NCBI GenBank assembly: GCA_000309945.1
Contig: CM001633.1
Location: forward strand, 828,723 to 892,722
DNA length: 64,000 nt
Source of the DNA: Leptolyngbyaceae cyanobacterium JSC-12
GTDB taxonomy: Bacteria; Cyanobacteriota; Cyanobacteriia; Leptolyngbyales; Leptolyngbyaceae
Direction of reading: 5' to 3'
Position numbers and translations under genes: made by a program. Below, in pieces: positions 36,601 to 44,318 of this stretch (position 1 is its first letter; each line of letters begins with the position of its first letter). The notes beneath the pieces were generated by a model. It searched no databases, had not been told where the DNA came from, and was given only the letters and a program-made list of their open reading frames with translations.

Positions 36601-39500
36601 TCCTGACGGTGCCAGAATCCGGCTCTTACCGAATCCGCGCCACGATCGCAGGCAGCAGTGAAGCCAGTGCCACCGATTTGCAAATTTGGGCAACTGGAAA
36701 CGAAGCTACCTTTTGGGGCGATCGCTACCGCAACAATCGATTAGAACTCAAACTGGACAAGAAAACCTATCGTCCGGGTGATCTGGCAACGGTTCTGATT
36801 CAGTCTCCCTATCCCGATGCAGAACTCTACTTTGCCGTAGTGCGGCATGACACAATTTATCAAACGGTCACCAAAGTCAACGGCAGTGCTCCGCAAATTC
36901 AGTTCACGGTCACGCCCAATATGGTGCCGAATGCAGCCGTAGAAGCGGTGTTAGTGCGGCAGGGCAAACCCCTGGAACAGGAAGAACCTGGCAGCCTGGA
37001 TGACCTAGTGCGCATAGGGTTTGCGCCATTTACCACGAATACCGACGAACATTACCTCAATCTGGAAGTGAAACCCGCTGGAGGCGTAGAAGGCTCGCCA
37101 GCACTGGAACCCGGTAGTAACCAAACTGTGGAACTAACACTGAAAAATAATGTAGGCAGTTCGGTGAAAGGGCAGTTCACCGTGATGGTGGTCAACGAGG
37201 CGGTTCTGCAACTGAGTGGCTATCGTCCGCCTGATCTAGTGAAAACGGTGTTTGCCGAGCAACCCATTTCCACACGCCTGAGTGATAACCGTCCAGACGT
37301 TGTGCTGACTCCGATCACCTCTCCCTTGCAAAAAGGCTGGGGCTATGGCGGCGGACTTTCGGCTGGAGCCGCTAACACTCGCACCCGCACTGACTTCAAA
37401 CCCGTGGCATATTACAATGGCTCCGTCGTCACGGATGAAAATGGCAAAGCGAAAGTCAGCTTTTCATTGCCGGACGACCTCACCACCTGGCGAGTCATGG
37501 CGGTAGCAACCGATGGCAACTTCAACTTTGGCACTACTGACACCACCTTTGTCACCAGCAAACCAGTCGTCTCCAATCCGATTTTGCCGCAGTTTGCTCG
37601 ACCGGGCGATCGCTTTCAGGTGGGAGTTTCTGTCACTAACAACACCAGCACCGAAGGCGACCTCGCCATCACAGGCAACGTTACCGCTCCGCTAAAATTT
37701 GACAACAATTCTGGTTCAGAGCAAGCCAGAGCCAGAGTTGGCACCAATGCCTACCGCTTCCCCGTGCTGGTGGATCAGCCTGGTCAAGCAACTGTCAAAT
37801 TCTCCTCTCAACTCAACGGCAACACTGATGCCTTCGAGGTGCCACTGGAGGTGAAGCCGCTCATGGTGATAGAGCAAGTAGTGGAATCAGGCACAACCAA
37901 CGATCAGAAAGTGATTCCGATTAATGTGGATAAAAACGTTGCCAACGAGACGGGCGGGCTAGATATTTCCCTCGCCAGTTCGCTGATTCCCCAACTCGCC
38001 GCCCCGGCTCAACAAGTGCTGGATGAGCAAAATTTGCCCTTTTTGGAGCCAGCCGCCAGCCAGTTGAGTATTGCTGCTAACCTGCAAACCCTCTCTAGAA
38101 CCTATGGGCAAACCTTTGCCGGATTCAACCCAACTAAGCAAGCGAATCAGGCACTCAATCGCCTGCAAGCGTTGAAGAAACCGGATGGTGGCTTTGCCTC
38201 TCACCCCAACATTCCAAAGTCTGACCCCTTTGTGACAGCCTACGCTGCCCAGGCGATCGCCCAAGCGCAGCAGGCATTCGGAGGTGAGCCGTCAGTCATT
38301 AGCAGTCAGGAGTTTATACCTGGTCTCAAAACTTACCTAAGCAAACTGCTGGCAGATCCAGGTCAGTATAACTTTTGCAAACAAGCACTCTGCAAAAATC
38401 AGGTGCGGCTGAATACCCTACTGGCACTGGCAGCGCTGGGCGATCGCCGGACTGAATTTGTCGTAGATATTTACGCGCAACGGGAACAACTCGACGCGAT
38501 CGACCAGATGCGATTGGCACGTTACCTGTCGCAATTGCCCGATTGGCAGTCAGAAGCCAAAACGTTGGCATCCCAGTTGCAGGAAAGCACTTACGAGACA
38601 GGACGCAACGCCAAAGTCAACCTGCCGGAAGGTTGGCGCTGGTTTAGCTCCGGCACAGCAACGCAGGCAGAGGCATTGAAATTAGCGATCGCTCAAAAAG
38701 CCCGACCCGAAACCATTGATAAACTGGCGCAAGGTCTGCTGGCACAACGACGCAACGGCACCTGGCAAACCACCTACGACAACGCCGAAGCCCTGATGGC
38801 ACTGGTGGAATATAGCCAGCTTCAGCCCATCCCGCCTAGTTTCAAAGCAACGGCAGATTTGGCGGGGAAAAATCTGGCAACCGCACAATTCCAGGGTTAC
38901 CAGAAACCCAGCATCACAGTGAAGGTGCCAATGGCAGACCTCCCCCGCGAGAAGAATGATCTGGTGCTGAAAAAGTCTGGCAATGGCATTCTGCATTATC
39001 TAGTGGCTTACCGCTATCGCTTGCAGGGCAACCAACCCGGACGCTTAAACGGCTTACGGGTTACTCGCACGATTCGTCCAGCCAATGCGGAAAATGCTCT
39101 GTACACCACGGGACTGTATGCCAGCGATTCGCTGAAAGTGACCGTTGGGCAAGTTTACGATATCGGCTTGGAAATCATCGCCGATCACGCGGTTGATCAC
39201 GTCGTCATTACCGATCCGCTCCCTGCTGGGTTTGAAGCGGTGGATGACAGCTTCCAAACCTCTACGCCCTACTTCAAAGCCAAAGGAGATTCCTGGCAGG
39301 TAGGTTACCAAACTCTGTACAAAGATCGGGTGGTTGCTTTCGGCGATAAGCTCAATCCTGGAGTTTACACGTTGCATTATCTGGTACGCTCAGTCACGCC
39401 TGGAACTTTCGTCTACCCCGGGGCAGAAGCCCATTTGCAATATGCGCCAGAAGAGTTCGGGCGATCAGCTTCAACGACGCTAATTGTGGAGGAGAAGTAA
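33654..39500 (+). CDS. bacterial alpha-2-macroglobulin-like lipoprotein
   Basis: The 1948-residue protein has a lipoprotein signal with the lipobox GFAGC (Cys near residue 25), and thus likely sits in the periplasm on a membrane. Many MG-type beta domains follow. The A2M bait/MG10 region contains GKAKVSFSLPDDLTTWRVMA (about 1260-1285). An alpha/alpha-barrel TED-like domain then runs from about 1430 to 1740. Where most A2Ms have a CxEQ thioester, this protein reads LPFLEPAASQ (about 1461-1470), so the reactive Cys seems absent. Such proteins trap proteases or guard the envelope. No pbpC partner is in view. Confidence 0.86.
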   Translation: MRLGKHFMVPVLFLLGVLITVGFAGCGIANITNAPQTVEVAELPAPNLPDWIEEISPLGNAKTQSQIRVRFKEPLIPVESLESDDQRQLLQKFEVVPPLKGQFRFLTPRMVGFQADEATPLATRVRVTLKAGLADLKNHKLDQDLAWTFQTDRIKLTNLPTSYSTDNPKEVTEPLDTKPVLRVYANTELDQASLKEHAKLIPTGKNDSVALAVALEKQPEIFEPDTPSPEESFDPSTRSWIYTLQPQRDLDKATQYKLEFTPGLRSARGNLATEESFTSQVETYSPLAYQTLTYFGQPDASGTYGRFVKGAGQLAFNNPINVESALANISINPEPQNKDVPLVRAYEGDRVINLNPWALEPTTKYTVTIGADLKDKFGQTLGKPVTVDYETGDVAPDIWAPTDLNIFPANTNSNKALQLNISTVNLSEYKSAFEIVQPTDLVYVNSAYPQGNGNDLLPNPSRWKKSNVQPKKNESVETTVPLQKLLGGSTGMLAYGVQARTNSYQEDGKQKFREPTFYGMVQLTNLGVFAQWFPESGLVRVHHLSDGSPVGNASVQIYKSQLESKDRSTPTPCAAGKTDASGMLTLAKNQFQGCRNVGVETAPALLVIAQEGKDWAFTRTYEYSGAYDYGIDAGWESGKPISRGTIFSDRQLYQPGETVYLTGAAYYLQAGELKQDKNVKFTITLQRPDGQKQALGTQTSTQFGTFSLPVTLDKTQPLGTYVVQAKSENGAEITGEFRVAEFKPPNFKVALTLNAPGKGQSGAINRDRLPISPDESSAFVPIALPEQTVEAKVQSNYLFGPPVQAGEAKYYITRQQTEFAPKGWDGYSFGRRWFWPEETPEVSSDVLQTTQILSNEGQSTQTITVEKDLPYPMAYRVDAQVSDVSNLSVADSQTFVALPSDRMIGLKTDFVAKAGKELPVQVIVTDPSGAAIANQNVRIELQKMNYSNITRVVEGSRTSQNQVEYKTVAAQELNTKETTQTAFLTVPESGSYRIRATIAGSSEASATDLQIWATGNEATFWGDRYRNNRLELKLDKKTYRPGDLATVLIQSPYPDAELYFAVVRHDTIYQTVTKVNGSAPQIQFTVTPNMVPNAAVEAVLVRQGKPLEQEEPGSLDDLVRIGFAPFTTNTDEHYLNLEVKPAGGVEGSPALEPGSNQTVELTLKNNVGSSVKGQFTVMVVNEAVLQLSGYRPPDLVKTVFAEQPISTRLSDNRPDVVLTPITSPLQKGWGYGGGLSAGAANTRTRTDFKPVAYYNGSVVTDENGKAKVSFSLPDDLTTWRVMAVATDGNFNFGTTDTTFVTSKPVVSNPILPQFARPGDRFQVGVSVTNNTSTEGDLAITGNVTAPLKFDNNSGSEQARARVGTNAYRFPVLVDQPGQATVKFSSQLNGNTDAFEVPLEVKPLMVIEQVVESGTTNDQKVIPINVDKNVANETGGLDISLASSLIPQLAAPAQQVLDEQNLPFLEPAASQLSIAANLQTLSRTYGQTFAGFNPTKQANQALNRLQALKKPDGGFASHPNIPKSDPFVTAYAAQAIAQAQQAFGGEPSVISSQEFIPGLKTYLSKLLADPGQYNFCKQALCKNQVRLNTLLALAALGDRRTEFVVDIYAQREQLDAIDQMRLARYLSQLPDWQSEAKTLASQLQESTYETGRNAKVNLPEGWRWFSSGTATQAEALKLAIAQKARPETIDKLAQGLLAQRRNGTWQTTYDNAEALMALVEYSQLQPIPPSFKATADLAGKNLATAQFQGYQKPSITVKVPMADLPREKNDLVLKKSGNGILHYLVAYRYRLQGNQPGRLNGLRVTRTIRPANAENALYTTGLYASDSLKVTVGQVYDIGLEIIADHAVDHVVITDPLPAGFEAVDDSFQTSTPYFKAKGDSWQVGYQTLYKDRVVAFGDKLNPGVYTLHYLVRSVTPGTFVYPGAEAHLQYAPEEFGRSASTTLIVEEK

Positions 39501-39530
39501 GAGGGTCTGTCTTTAACCTGGCTAGTTAAT

Positions 39531-39567
39531 CGCAGAGTCAAACTCCACATTTTCGTGGAGATCTGCG
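39531..39567 (+). terminator. nested hairpin after the A2M gene
   Basis: The outer arms CGCAGA/TCTGCG enclose a perfect inner stem CTCCAC/GTGGAG. It is 30 bp downstream of the stop. No U-run follows, so it is a probable but not textbook terminator. Confidence 0.5.
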
Positions 39568-39692
39568 ATCGCAATTGTCCAGTCTCTTCTCAGGGTAGAA
39601 ATTCGGGCTAGCTGAATGAATCTAGACTCCTGGATTCGATTTTCAAGCCTTAGAATAGATGAACATCTCAATCCGCGTATTTGTAAATTTTT

Positions 39693-41039
39693 ATGACACT
39701 TTCTGGGTTTCTTTCTGCGTTGCCCGCGATCGCAGTTCTCGCAATTTTGATCATGGTGCATGAACTTGGGCACTTCATGGCAGCCCGCTTACAGGGAATT
39801 TACGCCAACAAGTTTTCCATCGGGTTTGGTCCAGTGTTGTGGAAATATCAGGGACCGGAAACCGAATACGCCCTGCGAGCCTTTCCTCTAGGCGGGTTTG
39901 TGGGTTTTCCCGATGATGACCCAGAAGCCAATAATATTGACCCTAATGATCCCAATTTGCTGAGAAATCGTCCCATTTTGGATCGGGCGATCGTCATCAG
40001 TGCTGGAGTCATCGCTAACCTGATTTTTGCTTACCTAGTACTGGTTGTGCAGGTGGGAACCGTTGGCGTGCAACAGGTGAGCCAGCCTGGAGTTTTGATT
40101 GATGGATTCTTTAAAGTCAGCGAAGTCAGTTCCCAGGCAGCGCAGGCAGGTATTCAACCAGGGGACAGCCTGTTTATCAACGGCAACAAAGATCGTGGCA
40201 AGTTTGATGTGGTTTACAACCCTTCTACCAATTCTGCAGAATTGCTGGCAACCACTAGCCCGGTCGAGTTTCAAATTGGGCAAAAGGATGAAAGTGGCAA
40301 ACTCAAGCCAAAAACTATTACTCTTAGTCCTCAAATTGGCGCAAACGGAACGGGGCAAACTGGAGTTGGTTTAACTCCCACCCCTGCCCTCAAAGCTGGG
40401 TTAAAGCCGGGAGATGTAGTGTTGTCACTGAATGGGCACACCTTCGGACAATCAATCCGAGAAATTCAAACCTTTCAAAATACGATTCGAGAGAGTGCTA
40501 ATACTCCTGTCCAAATGAAGGTGCAGCGTGGCAATCAGGTACTACTGCTGACGATTATCCCTGCTGCCAATGCTGATAACGAAGGCACGATTGGCGTCGG
40601 GCTATCTCCTAACGGAGAGTTTCAGCGTCAGCGAGTCGGTGGCTTAGGGGCGTTTAGTGTGGCGGCAGAAGCGTTCCAGAACATCGTAGTAGATACAATT
40701 GATGGGTTTGGTAAGTTGATCAGCCGATTCAGCAAAGTGGCCGATCAGGTGGCAGGACCAGTGGCGATCGTGGCAGTGGGAGCAAAAATCGCTCAATCCG
40801 ATGCAGCCAGCTTATTTCAATTTGCAGCATTGATCAGCATCAATTTGGCAATCATCAACATTCTGCCCTTGCCTGCGTTGGATGGCGGACATCTCGCTTT
40901 CCTGTTAATCGAAGGGGTGCGAGGCAAACCGCTTCCGACCAAAATTCAAGATGGTGTGATGCAAACTGGTTTGATGCTACTCTTGGGCTTGGGAATTTTC
41001 TTAATTATTCGCGACACTGCTAACCTGATTCCACAGTGA
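39693..41039 (+). CDS. rseP: RIP metalloprotease RseP (site-2 protease family)
   Basis: The 448-residue membrane protease has the zinc motif HELGH at residues 23-27 in the first helix. The third ligand is in NILPLPALDGGHL (about 390-402). Two PDZ-like regions lie between (about 125-215 and 225-310). It would cut transmembrane segments of anti-sigma factors or other substrates after a first cut in the periplasm. Its GTG-initiated neighbour nth overlaps the stop by four bases (GTGA), so they are translationally coupled. Confidence 0.93.
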   Translation: MTLSGFLSALPAIAVLAILIMVHELGHFMAARLQGIYANKFSIGFGPVLWKYQGPETEYALRAFPLGGFVGFPDDDPEANNIDPNDPNLLRNRPILDRAIVISAGVIANLIFAYLVLVVQVGTVGVQQVSQPGVLIDGFFKVSEVSSQAAQAGIQPGDSLFINGNKDRGKFDVVYNPSTNSAELLATTSPVEFQIGQKDESGKLKPKTITLSPQIGANGTGQTGVGLTPTPALKAGLKPGDVVLSLNGHTFGQSIREIQTFQNTIRESANTPVQMKVQRGNQVLLLTIIPAANADNEGTIGVGLSPNGEFQRQRVGGLGAFSVAAEAFQNIVVDTIDGFGKLISRFSKVADQVAGPVAIVAVGAKIAQSDAASLFQFAALISINLAIINILPLPALDGGHLAFLLIEGVRGKPLPTKIQDGVMQTGLMLLLGLGIFLIIRDTANLIPQ

Positions 41040-41743
41040 GCACTCAGACGAAAAAGCTTTCAACCAAGCAGCGGGCGCTGGAGGTTTTGGCACGGCTGAA
41101 AGCACTCTATCCCGATGCCAAATGCTCGCTGAATTTTGAAACTCCGGTTCAACTATTGATTGCCACAATTCTATCGGCGCAATGTACGGATGAACGGGTA
41201 AATAAGGTGACTCCCGAATTGTTTCGGCGCTTTCCGGATGCAGCCGCGATCGCTTCGGCTGAACTGTCCGACATCGAAAACCTCGTGAAGTCCACCAACT
41301 TTTTCCGCAACAAAGCCAAAAACATTCAGGGTGCTTGTCGGTTGATCATGGAGCGCTACGGTGGCGAAGTGCCTCAAACCATGGAGGAGTTGCTGACCTT
41401 GCCTGGCGTTGCTCGTAAAACTTCGAACGTGGTGCTGGCAAATGCTTTCAATATCAACATGGGTGTGACCGTGGATACACACGTTAAGCGGTTAAGCTAT
41501 CGTTTGGGTTTAACCAAACACACCGACCCAATCAAAGTTGAGCAGGATTTGATGAAACTCTTGCCCCGCCCTGATTGGGAAAACTGGTCGATTCGGCTGA
41601 TTTATCATGGTCGCGCTGTGTGCAATGCCCGTAAGCCAGATTGCGATCGCTGCACTCTCGCCGATCTCTGCCCCTCGGCAACCCTAACTGAAAAGCCCGT
41701 GATTTTTGAAGCCCCAGAGTTGGACTATCCCCGAAACCAGTAG
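41036..41743 (+). CDS. nth: endonuclease III
   Basis: The GTG start overlaps the rseP stop. The 235-residue enzyme has the helix-hairpin-helix LPGVARKTSNVV with the catalytic Lys near residue 124, and the catalytic Asp in VDTHVKRLSYRLG. The 4Fe-4S cluster Cys set is CNARKPDCDRCTLADLC (spacing 6-2-5). It removes oxidised pyrimidines and nicks the abasic site in base-excision repair. All hallmarks are intact. Confidence 0.96.
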   Translation: MSTQTKKLSTKQRALEVLARLKALYPDAKCSLNFETPVQLLIATILSAQCTDERVNKVTPELFRRFPDAAAIASAELSDIENLVKSTNFFRNKAKNIQGACRLIMERYGGEVPQTMEELLTLPGVARKTSNVVLANAFNINMGVTVDTHVKRLSYRLGLTKHTDPIKVEQDLMKLLPRPDWENWSIRLIYHGRAVCNARKPDCDRCTLADLCPSATLTEKPVIFEAPELDYPRNQ

Positions 41744-41813
41744 GCGCGATCGAGGTTGCTTCCCCCTTTCCCCCAGTTGCCTAAACTGTCTCTATCACCA
41801 GGCAATCTTAAAG

Positions 41814-41843
41814 TTGTTAATCAACTGTTTCTTGAGGTATAGT
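41814..41843 (+). promoter_or_regulatory. possible sigma-70-type promoter of rpsN
   Basis: TTGTTA (41814-41819) and TATAGT (41838-41843) are 18 bp apart and 42 bp upstream of the rpsN start. The match is fair to both consensus boxes, but it was found by eye only. Confidence 0.35.
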
Positions 41844-41884
41844 TAGGAATTGTGTCTTTAGCATTAAAAGCGTTGGGATGATTC

Positions 41885-42187
41885 ATGGCTAAGAAAAGCA
41901 TGGTTGAGCGCGAGAGAAAGCGCGAGAAGTTAATCGCCAAGTATGCGGCAAAGCGGCAAGAGCTAAAAGCAGCTTTTTCAGCTGCCACCTCTCAGCAAGA
42001 AAAGCTAGCGATTCATCGACAACTACAACAGCTTCCTCGCAATAGTGCTCCATCCCGTCATCGCAATCGGTGTTGGGTAACAGGTCGTCCTCGTGGATAC
42101 TACCGTGACTTCGGCTTGTCTCGCCATCAGTTGCGCGAAATGGCACACGAAGGTCTGCTGCCAGGTGTTGTGAAGTCAAGCTGGTAA
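41885..42187 (+). CDS. rpsN: 30S ribosomal protein S14
   Basis: The 100-residue protein is the longer, zinc-free type of S14. It has [16 protein letters not shown] at the start and the conserved C-terminal part ([21 protein letters not shown] to [10 protein letters not shown]). It binds 16S rRNA in the small-subunit head. It is a stand-alone gene outside the S10/spc clusters, as is usual in cyanobacteria. A 25-bp tandem duplication starts in its last two codons and includes the stop. Confidence 0.97.
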   Translation: MAKKSMVERERKREKLIAKYAAKRQELKAAFSAATSQQEKLAIHRQLQQLPRNSAPSRHRNRCWVTGRPRGYYRDFGLSRHQLREMAHEGLLPGVVKSSW

Positions 42188-42230
42188 ATTCTTGATTGAT
42201 GTAAACTGGTAAGTTCTTGATTGACGTAAA
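42181..42230 (+). repeat. 25-bp tandem duplication spanning the rpsN stop codon
   Basis: The units 42181-42205 and 42206-42230 match at 23 of 25 positions. The first contains the final Trp codon and TAA of rpsN. The second repeats that CTGGTAA in the 3' UTR. Confidence 0.88.
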
Positions 42231-42240
42231 TCAGTATAGA

Positions 42241-42261
42241 GGGGCATTCATTGAGTGCCCC
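42241..42261 (+). terminator. hairpin after rpsN
   Basis: GGGGCATTCA and TTGAGTGCCCC pair almost fully (one G-U). The sequence TATTTGCAT follows, so the U-run is weak. It may also serve the convergent small gene at 42316-42423. Confidence 0.65.
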
Positions 42262-42315
42262 TATTTGCATAGGAGTGATTAATTGGTTGAGTTTGCTTTA
42301 GTTCAGCGTTGAACC

Positions 42316-42423
42316 TTACTTTTTCCAGGGCAATTTTGTGCCCATCTCTGTATAGGCTGAGAACACTAGATAGAGAAGCAAGACTCCTACCCCAATTAGA
42401 AACGGAACAAGATTGTGGTTCAT
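42316..42423 (-). CDS. 35-residue single-helix membrane peptide, unrecognised
   Basis: The ATG at 42423 opens a frame reading MNHNLVPFLIGVGVLLLYLV, then FSAYTEMGTKLPWKK and TAA. The pattern is a short N-terminus, one hydrophobic helix of about 17 residues and a basic, Trp-containing tail. It resembles the small subunits of photosystem, cytochrome b6f or NDH-1 complexes in size and layout. I cannot match it to a known one (PsbI, PsbM, PsbT, PetG, PetL, PetN, PsaI and PsaM do not fit). No clear ribosome-binding site precedes it. It is convergent with rpsN. The good coding pattern argues for a real gene. Confidence 0.6.
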   Translation of the reverse strand: MNHNLVPFLIGVGVLLLYLVFSAYTEMGTKLPWKK

Positions 42424-42585
42424 AGTAATAGCGGATGTCTAGAGTTTTCTTCGTGGTGCTGCTGTTTTTGCACAAGTGCATAAATGTCTGGAGATCGCAC
42501 CGAATAATTGCCAAAATTCCGATTTAATAGAATGGATGCAACTTGGCGCGATCGCTGTTGCTTTATTTCCATTCACAACCCCTTC

Positions 42586-43560
42586 ATGAATCATCCCCGC
42601 GTTCTTTGCCTCGGCGAAATTCTATTCGATTTTCTTTCCAACCAACCTGGCGTACCCTATGAGCAAGTCACATCCTGGACACCCTATCCTGGTGGTGCCC
42701 CAGCCAATGTTGCCTGTGCATTGACAAAACTTGGAACTTCCAGCGGATTTGTTGGGGCTGTGGGGGTGGACGAGACGGGACAGACACTCGTCAATTTGCT
42801 GAATAAAATTGGGGTGAATACAGAAGGTGTTCAACGACACCCAACCGCACCCACCAGAGGCGTGTATGTCGTTCGGACGGAAACGGGCGATCGCGTCTTT
42901 TCTGGATTTGGCAGTTACGACACAAGCGAGTTCGCCGATACTCACCTGCAAGCCAATCAACTACCAGTTAACTTATTTGAAACAGCCGAGTTTTTAGTAT
43001 TGGGCACCCTGGAAATGGCGTACCCAGAAAGCCGAGATGCCATCTTGCAGGCACTGTCGCTAGCAGACCAGTACTACACCAAAGTGCTGCTGGATGTAAA
43101 CTGGCGACCCGTGTTCTGGCACAATCCGGCAGAAGCCCCAGTCATCATTCACCGCTTGATGCAACACGCCGACTTCATCAAGCTTTCAGACGAAGAAGCC
43201 GAATTCCTATTTGAGACAACTGACCCTAGCATCATCGCTCATCGGGTTGACACTGCCGAAGGGGTACTAGTAACAGCGGGCGAAAAGGGCTGTACGTATT
43301 ATCTAGCTGAGCATCAGGGCAGCATTCCTGCCTTCCAGATGCCTGTTGTGGATACCACCGGTGCGGGTGACAGTTTTGTGGCAGGCTTCATTCACCAACT
43401 CGCCTTACATGGGTTAGAAAGTCTTGCAGATCCAGAGCAGGCACGGCAAGTTATTACGTATGCCAGTGCCGTGGGAGCGTTAACTACAACGAAACCAGGG
43501 GCGATCGCGGCTCAACCAACAGCAGCGGAAGTAGAGGATTTTCTCAAGAAGAATCGGTAG
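42586..43560 (+). CDS. PfkB-family carbohydrate kinase, probably fructokinase
   Basis: I start at the ATG at 42586 (MNHPRVLCLGEILFDFL); the frame is open from 42508, but the family begins here. The 324-residue product has the N-terminal PfkB motif GGAPANVACALTKLG. The C-terminal DTTGAGDSFVAGF contains the catalytic Asp. It phosphorylates a furanose or related sugar with ATP. Its overall form is nearest to fructokinases, but 2-keto-3-deoxygluconate or ribokinase-like activity cannot be excluded. The stop codon is duplicated in a short tandem repeat. Confidence 0.83.
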   Translation: MNHPRVLCLGEILFDFLSNQPGVPYEQVTSWTPYPGGAPANVACALTKLGTSSGFVGAVGVDETGQTLVNLLNKIGVNTEGVQRHPTAPTRGVYVVRTETGDRVFSGFGSYDTSEFADTHLQANQLPVNLFETAEFLVLGTLEMAYPESRDAILQALSLADQYYTKVLLDVNWRPVFWHNPAEAPVIIHRLMQHADFIKLSDEEAEFLFETTDPSIIAHRVDTAEGVLVTAGEKGCTYYLAEHQGSIPAFQMPVVDTTGAGDSFVAGFIHQLALHGLESLADPEQARQVITYASAVGALTTTKPGAIAAQPTAAEVEDFLKKNR

Positions 43561-43576
43561 GAGAATGTCGGTAGGA
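43551..43576 (+). repeat. 14-bp-period duplication over the kinase stop codon
   Basis: GAATCGGTAGGA (43551-43562) is followed by GAATGTCGGTAGGA (43563-43576), which is the same with two extra bases. The first contains the gene's TAG. Confidence 0.7.
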
Positions 43577-43649
43577 AATAAACGACAGAAGCCGTAGGAA
43601 TATAGCTTTACGCTTGCCCAATCCGTGAAAATTAAGGGGGAAGGGGAAT

Positions 43650-44159
43650 ATGGGAACGGAAATTGAGCGGAAGTTTCTAGTGGTTGGGGATGGTTGGCGC
43701 GCGCTGGGCAAAGGCTCCACTTATCGACAAGGATACATTACATCGAGCCAGGAGAAAGCAGTTCGGGTCAGAATTGTGGGTGATCAGGGGTTTTTAACCA
43801 TCAAGGGAGCTACCCAGGGAATCACACGAGCCGAATTTGAATATTCAATCCCAGTAGAAGATGCGCAGGAAATGTTGGAGACATTATGCGATCGCCCATT
43901 AATTCAGAAAACTCGTTATCAGATCGAGTGGGGTGGGTTGCTGTGGGAAGTCGATGAGTTTGAAGGCGAAAATGCAGGTTTAGTTCTGGCAGAGGTAGAA
44001 CTAGCAGATGCCAATCAGGAAATTTTAATGCCCGACTGGATTGGGGCAGACGTTTCCCACGATCCTCGCTATTACAACACTAACCTCGCCAGATGCCCTT
44101 TTAGACAGTGGGACGAACTGCACAAACCTCAAGCAGCTAGGGGCAAAACACACCATTAG
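43650..44159 (+). CDS. CYTH-domain protein (triphosphate tunnel metalloenzyme)
   Basis: The 169-residue protein starts with MGTEIERKFLV, containing the ExExK signature. The basic and acidic strand motifs of the tunnel follow: RQGYI, VRVRIVGDQGFLTIKG, RAEFEYSIP and WEVDEFEG with LAEVELA. Bacterial members of this length hydrolyse inorganic triphosphate or related substrates with a divalent metal. The precise substrate is not visible. It stands between the sugar kinase and a pair of 37-bp repeats. Confidence 0.87.
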   Translation: MGTEIERKFLVVGDGWRALGKGSTYRQGYITSSQEKAVRVRIVGDQGFLTIKGATQGITRAEFEYSIPVEDAQEMLETLCDRPLIQKTRYQIEWGGLLWEVDEFEGENAGLVLAEVELADANQEILMPDWIGADVSHDPRYYNTNLARCPFRQWDELHKPQAARGKTHH

Positions 44160-44180
44160 CCCTCCGTAAGCCTCGTCGCT

Positions 44181-44290
44181 GAGACCTCATCCATCTGCTA
44201 TCCGCAAAAAAAGCAAGCAGTACAAGGTGACGAAGGCGCACCAGGAAGTTGGGGAGACCTCATCCATCTGCTATCCGCAAAAAAAGCAAG
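44181..44290. repeat. two identical 37-bp direct repeats with a 36-bp spacer
   Basis: The repeats at 44181-44217 and 44254-44290 are identical, beginning GAGACCTCATCC and ending in an A7 run plus GCAAG. The intervening 36 bp are unrelated to the repeat. The spacing is CRISPR-like, but only two units exist, the repeat has no dyad and no cas gene is in the window. A simple local duplication is more likely. Confidence 0.85.
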
Positions 44291-44318
44291 ACTAAGCCAT
44301 ACTCAAGACTAAGCCATA
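44287..44318. repeat. 17-bp-period duplication at the response-regulator stop
   Basis: The 15-bp CAAGACTAAGCCATA (plus strand) occurs at 44287-44301 and 44304-44318. The second copy contains the last Met-Ala codons and TAG of the minus-strand gene, and the first is its repeat in the 3' UTR. Confidence 0.82.

Noticed and set aside
44181-44290. CRISPR array
   Set aside because: There are only two repeats, without dyad symmetry and without cas genes; duplications of other lengths lie next to it.
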